The notes under the pieces were generated by a model. The model was not told the origin of the DNA, did no database searches, and worked only from the letters and a program-made list of their open reading frames with translations. Made by a program: the position numbers and the translations under genes. DNA of 64,000 nucleotides from CAIVAT01 sp049317265 (GTDB lineage Bacteria; Bacteroidota; Bacteroidia; Bacteroidales; FEN-979): NCBI GenBank assembly GCA_049317265.1, contig JBMOIP010000010.1, forward strand, positions 35,616 to 99,615, given 5' to 3'. Positions 57,901-64,000 of the stretch are shown here, in pieces; position 1 is the stretch's first letter; each line of letters begins with the position of its first letter.

Positions 57901-60900
57901 AAGTGATGCAAACCGTCCTTTGAGTGCCATTTATTCCAATGGCACAATTGCCAAAACAAACTCAGGCAATACCATCAGTAATAATAATTTTTACAACTTC
58001 TTCTGCAAGACTGGTCTTTCAATTGGAGTGTATTTGAATACATACAATACGGGATGGACCATATCTGCCAATAGTTTTTATGAAACCACGTCTTTTGCTC
58101 AAGCTGGCCAAAGTGGCATGATCGTTATTGGCGTGCGCGACGTAACTTCTTCTGATATTACCATCAGCGGCAATTATATTGGCGGCAGCGCTCCCAATTG
58201 CGGGGGTAAGGCCTGGACCAAAACAAGTGCATCCAGAAATGTTTTTTATGGCATTCAATTATATGTGGGGCCAACGGTAAATACGCCAACAAGTGTTCAG
58301 GGCAATACCATTAAAAACTTTAACTGGGGCGATGATGCTACGGGTACGAACACCTGGACTGCAATATCGGCTGGTGGTACTGGTGCTGTAAACATTGGGA
58401 CGGTTACCGGCAATACCATAGGCGCCACCACGGGCACCAATTCTATTTATCTTTATAGCTACAACACCTATGGTGAATTTACCGGAATACAAATTGGTAC
58501 AACAGGCACCGTAGATTGCAGGAATAATACCGTTGGTGCAATATACGGATCTGGTTCAAATGCCAATTATGCGTATAGTATCTACGGCATCCGTAAAACA
58601 GCAAGTGCAGGTACTGCCACCATCAGCAACAATACTATCGGTAGCACTTCTACTGCCAATAGCATCAATTCCGGTAGCGCTGCCTGGAGCAATACACAAA
58701 TAGTAGCTGGAATTTATTCTGATGGTACTGGTACTGTGGGCATTTCGGGTAATACCATTGCAAACCTGAACAACACGAGTAATGCCGGTACAACAATTCC
58801 TAATCAGGCCATCGGCATACAAACAACCAACGGAACCAACACCATTGCAAACAATACCATCAGGAATTTAAGCTGTGCCAATGCAAATAATTCCGCTACT
58901 ACCCCATCAGTTGTGGGTATTGCGCAAACAAGTACAGTAGCCGCGGCACAGAGCGTTACCGGCAATACCATTTACAATTTATCGAGCACATACGCTTCCT
59001 TTACAGGAGCGATAACCGGTATCTATTATGCAGGGCCAGCCACGGCAAGTGCGGTTTCGGGTAATTTTATACACACCCTTTCGGTAAGTAGCACCGCCGC
59101 AGCAAGCTATGGTCTTAATGGAATGTATATCAATGGAGGTACAACCACTTATTCCAACAACATTATCAATGTGGGAAACAATACGGCAATTACCGTCAAT
59201 GGTATAAGGGACGTGAGTGGTGTCAATTATTTTTATTTTAATACCGTGTATATTGGCGGAGCACCAACAACAGGTGGATTTGCCAGCTACGCTGTATGTA
59301 GTAGCTCCAGCACTACAAGGTATTACAAGAACAATCTGTTAATAAATGCCAGGACCAACAATGGCTCAACAGGAAACCATTATGCAGCATTTTTTAGCTC
59401 AACTACATTTCTCACAATAGATTACAATGATTACCAAACCAAGGCAACATACGTAGACGTCAATAGCGGCGGGCCTTTATGCTTTTTAAACGGGACATAC
59501 TGCTATACACTGGCTCAGGTTAAAGCGGCATATTTGAATTGGAACAGTTTAAATACCAACCCGGCCTTTGCCAATGCGGGCGGAACGGTGGCAGCCAATT
59601 ATATTCCGGCTTCGTTGGCTTTGCTTGGGGTTACAGGCACGGGCATTACCACCGATTATGCAGGAACCACAAGAACTTACAATTCCATGGGCGCTTACGA
59701 TTATTCGGTAACCGGCTTGGTTGGGGTTACGGCAACGCTTGGAACAGCCACCGGAACCTATACCAGTTTAAAAGCTGCCTTCGATGCCATTAATGCGGGA
59801 ACACACAAGGGAGTTATTGCCATAAAAATTAACGGCAATACCAGCGAATCGGTTTCGGCTGTGCTGAATGCCAGCGGAACCGGCAGTTCAAGTTACACTT
59901 CGGTTAATGTATATCCTACCGTTTCCGGATTAAGCATCTCAGGCAACCTGGCTTTTCCGCTTATAGATTTGAACGGCGCCGATAATGTGACCATCGACGG
60001 ACGCGTTAATGCCACAGGCGCAACCAAAAGCCTCGAAATTACCAATACCAGCACTTCTACAGACGCAGGGACTTCCACCATCCGGTTTTATAACGATGCT
60101 TCCACCAATACGGTGAAATATTGTACCATCAAAGGTTCAAGCATGGCCGGAACCTGTGGGATGCTGTTTTTTGGTGCGGGAGCAACCCTGGGAAACAACA
60201 ACAATACCATCGACAATAACAATATTACCTCTGCAGCCGATGCAAGCAGGCCATTCTGTGCTGTTTATTCAAGCGGATTGCACAGCAACAATAGCATCAC
60301 CAACAACAATATATACAATTTCTTCAACCGCAGTTATACTTCGTTTGGCATTTGGATGAGTGTTCATACCAGTGCACCAATCGTATCGGGCAATAGTTTT
60401 TACGAAACGGCTTCATTTGTTCCAGCGTCAACTGCAAGCTATTTTGTGATTTATTACGACCGGGTAACAGGAGGTACGATATCCAACAATTATATTGGCG
60501 GAAATGCAGCAAATTGCGTAGGAAGCTGGGTTAAAACATCAGCAAGTACCTATACCTTTTATGCCATCTATCTGAGCGGCAGCGTTACAGCCGCCAGCGT
60601 TCAAGGCAATACCATAGCAAATCTCTCAATTACAACTTCAGCTGCTACATCCTTGTATGGAATTTATGTTGAAAGTGGTGATGCCAACATCGGAACAGTG
60701 ACGGGAAATACCATAGGAGCTACCACGGGAACTGGTTCTATTGCAGTTAGTACTAATACCACTGAGGGGAAGGCTTATGGAATATATATTGGTGGAACCG
60801 GCACCGTAAACTGTCAGAATAATAAAATTGGGGCAATCACGACTGACAATCCGAATTCTGCTAACGCAACAAGTTTTTATGGTATCTATAAAACCTCTTC

Positions 60901-63900
60901 CGCCGGCACTACCACTATCAGCAACAATACAATCGGAAGTACTCAAACCTCTTATAGCATCCGTGCTCATTCAGTCAGCATCACTTACCCTCAGTATGCT
61001 ATAGGTATAAAAACCGAGGGTACCGGTGTACAAACCATATCGGGCAATACGATATCCGAGTTGCTAAACGAATCAACTGGACCCATTGGAAATGTTGTAG
61101 GAATTATAACCACATCAGGAACCAATACCATTCAGAATAATACCGTAAGGAATTTAATGAATACCAATAGACAGGTTGCTTTGTATGAAAATAGTTCTGT
61201 TGTAGGTATTGCACAAATTAGTACAACTGCGGCGGCACAAACCGTTAGTGGCAATACGATCTACAATTTATCGAACCAGTATGGGGGGGGCTTTGCCGGA
61301 TCTGTAATCGGTTTATATTATAACGGACCAGCCACGGCAAGTAAGGTATCGGGTAATTTTATACACAGCCTCACGGTCGGCCTTAGCTCTGGTGCAAATA
61401 TCTCGGGTATGTACATCAGCGGTGGCACAACCACCTATTCCAACAACATTATCAAGTTGGGCGGCAGTATAGTAAATTGGTTGCAAGGAATTTATGATTG
61501 GGGTGGCACCAATAGCTATTATTTTAACACAGTGTATCTTAACCCAACCTTTTCATCCGGAACAATTTATTCCTACTGTATAAGAACCCCTAACAGCAAT
61601 ACAAGGAATATCAGGAACAATCTGTTTGTCAATATGGGTTCCAACTCCACCGGGTATTGTTTTGCCGTTGAAATAACGAGTCATACAAATCTCACAATCG
61701 ACTACAACGATTACATGGTATACACTGGTGCCGGCAGATACTTGGGTTATATCACTGGTAGTTACGCCAGTACTTTGGCTGAATTAAAGAACCTCACCCA
61801 TCAGGATGCACTCAGTTTAAATAACGATCCGGCCTTTGCGAGCGCAGGCGGAACGCTGGCTATAAATTACCAGGTGCCGGTTGCCTCCACCCTGCCGGGT
61901 ATAACAATTGCCGGGCAAACTGCCGATTATGCAGGAACAACAAGGGCTGCTACCCCAACCATGGGTGCTTATGAGAAAGGGCTTTTCTCGCAGGTAGTAA
62001 CGTTTACTGCCATGACTGCCAAAACGTATGGTGCCGCTGATTTTACGCCCACTGTAACAGCCAGTTCAGGTTTAACTTCATTTACCTACACCAGTTCCAA
62101 TACGGCAGTGGCAACTGTTAATAGCTCCACCGGTCTGATTCATATTGTGGGAGCAGGCATAGCCAATATTACAGCTACCCAGGCAGGCAACGCCACCTGG
62201 GCCTCTGCAAGCGCAACCAGTTCCTTAACTGTGAACCCCAAAGCGCTTACCCTGGCTACGGCAGCCGCACAAAACAAATCGTACGACGGCACCAATGCGG
62301 CAGTACTCACGGGTACGCTCACCGGCGTTATCAACTCCGATGATGTAACAGTAGCCAAAACAGGAACTTTTGCAAGCATCAATGTGGGTACGGGCATTGC
62401 CGTTACTTCAACCAGCACACTGGGAGGAACAAAAGCCGGCAATTACAGCCTTACCCAGCCCACCGGCTTAACAGCCAATATCACCACAGGTGTGCAAACC
62501 ATTACCTTTGGAGCACTTGCATCCAAAACCTATGGCGATGCACCGTTTGTTGTTTCGGCTACCGGGGGCGCATCGGGCAACCCGGTCACCTTTACCAGTT
62601 CCGATCCAACCGTTGCCAGTTGCTCGGGTACCAACGGAGCAACAGTAACCATTTACAAAGCAGGAAGCTGTTCTATTTATGCCGATCAGGCAGGAAATTC
62701 GCTTTATGCAGCAGCTACCCAGGTGGCACAAACACTCACCATCAGCAAAGCTAACCAGGTAATTACCCTGAGTCCATTGCCGGTTGGGTCGTTACCGCTC
62801 AATACGTTTACAACAATACAGGTTACGGCTACTTCCAATTCGGGATTAACCGTAGCAATTTCGCTTGGTGCCGGCAGCGCAGCCACTTTGAATGGCAGCA
62901 ACCAATTGGAAAATATCGGACTGACAGGAACGGTGGTGATTAATCTTTCGGCAGAGGGAAACGACAATTACAATGCAGCCACTTCAAGCTACACGTTCGA
63001 TGTGGTGAAATCGAACCAGACCATCACTTTTGGTGCGTTGTCGGGCGTTACCTATACTTCAGGGCTAACCGTAGAAATGAGCGGTAAAGCTTCGGCAAGT
63101 TCAACACTGGCAGTAAGCTATTCGGTGGTAAGCGGTCCGGCAACCATCACCGGAACTGCGCTCAACATTTCGGGTGCAGGTGAAGTTGTTGTTGCGGCTT
63201 CGCAGGCAGGAGATGCTGCCTGGAACCCGGCAGCGGATGTTACGCAAACGCTTGCGGTAAGTCAAGCAACGCAAACCATCACCTTTGATGCATTGGCGGC
63301 AAAAAATTATGGTGATGCAGATTTTACCCTTTCGGCAACGGGCGGAGGTTCGGGCAATGCGGTAACTTTCAGCAGTTCCGATCCTACCATAGCAAGTTGC
63401 GATGGAACAAACGGCGCTACCGTTAGCATCCTGAAGGCAGGAAGTTGTGTTATTTATGCCGACCAAGCAGGTAACAGCACGTTTACAGCAGCCACCCAGG
63501 TATCGCAAGCGCTCACCATCAACAAAGGCGACCAGCTATTGACCATGGGTTCGCTACCGGTTGGCAACCTGCCACTGAATCAGTTTACCGATCCCATACA
63601 AGTTACCGCCTCGTCCACCTCTGGTTTAATGGTTACCATTACACTTGGCAGCGGCAGTGCAGCCACCCTGAATGGCAGTAACCAATTAGTAAGCATCGGC
63701 CAAACAGGAACGGTGGTGATCAACCTTTCGCAGGATGGCAACGACAATTATAATTCGGCAACTGGCTCCTATTCGTTTGATGTGACTAAATCGAACCAGA
63801 ACATAAGCTTTGATGCTTTAGCTGACAAGGTCATGGGTGATCCGGATTACAGTCCGGGTGCAACAGCAAGTTCAGCCTTAACGGTGAGTTACAGCAGTTC

Positions 63901-64000
63901 AAACACTGACGTGGCAACCATTGTAAGCGGTCAGATACATATTGCAGGAGCTGGTAACACCACCATTACCGCTTCGCAGGATGGCGACGCAACGTGGAAC
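54977..64000 (+). CDS. Giant repetitive surface protein: beta-helix modules followed by MBG/Ig-like repeats (partial)
   Basis: ATG at 54977; the frame stays open for 3,008 codons to the window edge. A signal peptide ('MKKVNFLLAMALVAMVLLQTANA') is followed by three homologous modules of about 755-782 residues, starting near 55049, 57380 and 59726. Each opens with 'TYTSLKAAFDAIN', has 'SGLSISG..LIDLNGADNVTIDGRVNATG', many 'GNTISNNNI' turns typical of a right-handed parallel beta-helix, and closes with 'DYAGTTR...MGAYDY', a choice-of-anchor Q-like tail. From about 61982 come MBG/bacterial Ig-like domains ('QTITFGALASKTYGD'). In this family the missing end usually carries a T9SS sorting signal. 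Probably a cell-surface adhesin. Confidence 0.9.
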   Translation, partial: MKKVNFLLAMALVAMVLLQTANAQVTVTGSTGANATYTTLGAAFTAINTNTNQSGNNIVITITASTNESTTTASLTGQATNTWATLKIYPTVTGLSISGSPAAPLIKLNGAKNVTIDGRVNATGETKDLIITNTSTSNTAGTSTIQFINDASTNTVQYCTLKGSTTDAAAGVLFFSTTTGANGNDGNTIDNNNITNSTDLNRPLNAVYSAGTSAAKSNSGNTISNNNIYNFLSRGTASNGIQLAAYNTGWTISANSFYETASFGPTAAVDYTVINVSAITSTDIAISGNFIGGSAANCGTTGSVTSWTKTNMYTNIFYAINLNVGPKVSEETSVQGNTIKNFVWGDAGVASSGWSAIAIPTTATGAVNIGTVTGNTIGATTGIGSIAVTSMAAGNRVNGIDIRGTGTVDCQNNTIGAITAANLEFQYSTNFQGIYKNNSGTTTISNNTIGSTTTANSINASSRSTTVAQQVYGIYSQGSGTVIISGNTISKLTNGTDCSSATTTGCVFGIYASGETMTITTNTIRDLTIANANSESFPNSVTGIFQASSTGAQTISGNTIYNLSNTYGAFAGYVNGIFYYSGPGASTVSGNFIHSLTVSSNSGAKLSGIYIREGIATYSNNIISLGNSTNSELSGIYESAGTNNIYFNTVYISGTGGSYGSYGLRNLNGVGTTRNYRNNLFVNVRTGGPNYCVALGNTTGLTMDYNDYICPSGTAVWFIGIGCNTLAQIQAGLAGQNLHSLTTDPAFASAGGTVAANYIPASLALVGVTGTGITTDYAGTTRSVTAPAMGAYDYPVSGWVVVTATLGTATGTYTSLKAAFDAINAGTHKGVIAIKINASTTESATAALNASAATSAGNPFYTSVNVYPTLTGLSITGSLAAPLIDLNGADNVTFDGRVNATGTTKDLIISNTSTATTAGTSDIRFINDATSNTVKYCTLKGSTMDASGGILFFSTTTGTTGNDGNTIDNNNFTNVSDANRPLSAIYSNGTIAKTNSGNTISNNNFYNFFCKTGLSIGVYLNTYNTGWTISANSFYETTSFAQAGQSGMIVIGVRDVTSSDITISGNYIGGSAPNCGGKAWTKTSASRNVFYGIQLYVGPTVNTPTSVQGNTIKNFNWGDDATGTNTWTAISAGGTGAVNIGTVTGNTIGATTGTNSIYLYSYNTYGEFTGIQIGTTGTVDCRNNTVGAIYGSGSNANYAYSIYGIRKTASAGTATISNNTIGSTSTANSINSGSAAWSNTQIVAGIYSDGTGTVGISGNTIANLNNTSNAGTTIPNQAIGIQTTNGTNTIANNTIRNLSCANANNSATTPSVVGIAQTSTVAAAQSVTGNTIYNLSSTYASFTGAITGIYYAGPATASAVSGNFIHTLSVSSTAAASYGLNGMYINGGTTTYSNNIINVGNNTAITVNGIRDVSGVNYFYFNTVYIGGAPTTGGFASYAVCSSSSTTRYYKNNLLINARTNNGSTGNHYAAFFSSTTFLTIDYNDYQTKATYVDVNSGGPLCFLNGTYCYTLAQVKAAYLNWNSLNTNPAFANAGGTVAANYIPASLALLGVTGTGITTDYAGTTRTYNSMGAYDYSVTGLVGVTATLGTATGTYTSLKAAFDAINAGTHKGVIAIKINGNTSESVSAVLNASGTGSSSYTSVNVYPTVSGLSISGNLAFPLIDLNGADNVTIDGRVNATGATKSLEITNTSTSTDAGTSTIRFYNDASTNTVKYCTIKGSSMAGTCGMLFFGAGATLGNNNNTIDNNNITSAADASRPFCAVYSSGLHSNNSITNNNIYNFFNRSYTSFGIWMSVHTSAPIVSGNSFYETASFVPASTASYFVIYYDRVTGGTISNNYIGGNAANCVGSWVKTSASTYTFYAIYLSGSVTAASVQGNTIANLSITTSAATSLYGIYVESGDANIGTVTGNTIGATTGTGSIAVSTNTTEGKAYGIYIGGTGTVNCQNNKIGAITTDNPNSANATSFYGIYKTSSAGTTTISNNTIGSTQTSYSIRAHSVSITYPQYAIGIKTEGTGVQTISGNTISELLNESTGPIGNVVGIITTSGTNTIQNNTVRNLMNTNRQVALYENSSVVGIAQISTTAAAQTVSGNTIYNLSNQYGGGFAGSVIGLYYNGPATASKVSGNFIHSLTVGLSSGANISGMYISGGTTTYSNNIIKLGGSIVNWLQGIYDWGGTNSYYFNTVYLNPTFSSGTIYSYCIRTPNSNTRNIRNNLFVNMGSNSTGYCFAVEITSHTNLTIDYNDYMVYTGAGRYLGYITGSYASTLAELKNLTHQDALSLNNDPAFASAGGTLAINYQVPVASTLPGITIAGQTADYAGTTRAATPTMGAYEKGLFSQVVTFTAMTAKTYGAADFTPTVTASSGLTSFTYTSSNTAVATVNSSTGLIHIVGAGIANITATQAGNATWASASATSSLTVNPKALTLATAAAQNKSYDGTNAAVLTGTLTGVINSDDVTVAKTGTFASINVGTGIAVTSTSTLGGTKAGNYSLTQPTGLTANITTGVQTITFGALASKTYGDAPFVVSATGGASGNPVTFTSSDPTVASCSGTNGATVTIYKAGSCSIYADQAGNSLYAAATQVAQTLTISKANQVITLSPLPVGSLPLNTFTTIQVTATSNSGLTVAISLGAGSAATLNGSNQLENIGLTGTVVINLSAEGNDNYNAATSSYTFDVVKSNQTITFGALSGVTYTSGLTVEMSGKASASSTLAVSYSVVSGPATITGTALNISGAGEVVVAASQAGDAAWNPAADVTQTLAVSQATQTITFDALAAKNYGDADFTLSATGGGSGNAVTFSSSDPTIASCDGTNGATVSILKAGSCVIYADQAGNSTFTAATQVSQALTINKGDQLLTMGSLPVGNLPLNQFTDPIQVTASSTSGLMVTITLGSGSAATLNGSNQLVSIGQTGTVVINLSQDGNDNYNSATGSYSFDVTKSNQNISFDALADKVMGDPDYSPGATASSALTVSYSSSNTDVATIVSGQIHIAGAGNTTITASQDGDATWN
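57380..61981 (+). repeat. Long direct repeats inside the giant protein gene (about 2.3 kb period)
   Basis: The module starts at 57380 and 59726 share long near-identical DNA stretches (for example around 57389-57450 and 59735-59796, differing at only a few bases), 2,346 bp apart. The first module, from 55049, is more diverged. Near-identity at DNA level, not only protein level, indicates recent duplication or gene conversion. Confidence 0.8.
62495..64000 (+). repeat. 777-bp composite Ig-like repeat in the giant protein gene
   Basis: The segment starting with the codons for QTITF at 62495 recurs at 63272, 777 bp (259 residues) later, with the same order of three sub-domains: KxYGD-type MBG, 'LPVGxLPLNxFT' and 'GSGSAATLNGSNQL' blocks. 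The second copy runs off the window edge. Confidence 0.8.

Noticed and set aside
55240..63508. Numerous minus-strand open frames opposite the giant protein gene
   Set aside because: They recur with the same period as the plus-strand modules and reflect the repeated Thr/Asn/Gly-rich coding sequence; the plus frame alone is continuous with a signal peptide and domain pattern.

Overview
The window looks like the chromosome of a Bacteroidota bacterium, most likely Bacteroidales-like. Evidence: the gliding lipoprotein GldH, a type IX secretion sorting domain, TonB-dependent receptors, an UpxY-type antiterminator heading a capsule operon, a glycine-lipid acyltransferase pair, and repeated promoter boxes of the Bacteroidota form TAnnTTTG. 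Methylmalonyl-CoA carboxyltransferase subunits and a tungsten-type aldehyde:ferredoxin oxidoreductase suggest a largely fermentative, low-oxygen life. No rRNA, tRNA, CRISPR array or complete insertion sequence was recognised.

Layout. (1) 1-14.6 kb, all minus strand: a surface polysaccharide operon headed by an UpxY/NusG-like antiterminator and a winged-helix regulator. It continues with a nucleotide-sugar dehydrogenase, Gmd, Fcl, the UDP-L-FucNAc trio FnlA/FnlB/FnlC (CapE/F/G), a Wzx flippase, glycosyltransferases, a perosamine synthase and a GNAT acetyltransferase. A membrane protein that could be the polymerase runs off the left edge. (2) 14.9-36.8 kb: housekeeping genes. These are MmdA plus a biotin carrier, EngB, the divergent glycine-lipid pair, rpsT, a Lys/Ala-rich AT-hook protein, mutS2, PBP1A, gldH, a PSP1/RicT protein, alaS, an M23 peptidase, a MerR regulator, an alkyltransferase-like protein, an Mrp ATPase and a 5S-type carboxyltransferase. 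(3) 36.9-52.3 kb: an accessory block centred on tungsten/molybdenum. It holds AOR, a TrpB2 gene with a Trp-codon attenuator leader, a Rieske oxygenase, PruA, an MFS transporter, a ModE-like regulator, WtpA, and an operon of lipoprotein, T9SS cargo, TonB receptor and a periplasmic protein resembling the sulfite-oxidase molybdopterin fold. (4) 52.3-64 kb: a PAS/LuxR regulator, a DUF4143 ATPase, and a giant repetitive surface protein of more than 3,000 residues open at the right edge.

The most interesting signal is a 24-bp element, CGATATGCA-N10-TATCG. It occurs upstream of AOR, upstream of pruA, between the MFS gene and the ModE-like regulator, and upstream of the lipoprotein/TonB operon, always in the same orientation relative to the served gene. 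A degenerate copy follows the last gene of that operon. With WtpA and the ModE-like regulator in the same block, this suggests a metal-responsive regulon linking outer-membrane tungstate/molybdate uptake to aldehyde oxidation. The second strong signal is a leader peptide with three consecutive Trp codons followed by four pairing segments upstream of trpB2, arranged like a transcription attenuator. All family calls come from reading the sequence; no database search or alignment was run.
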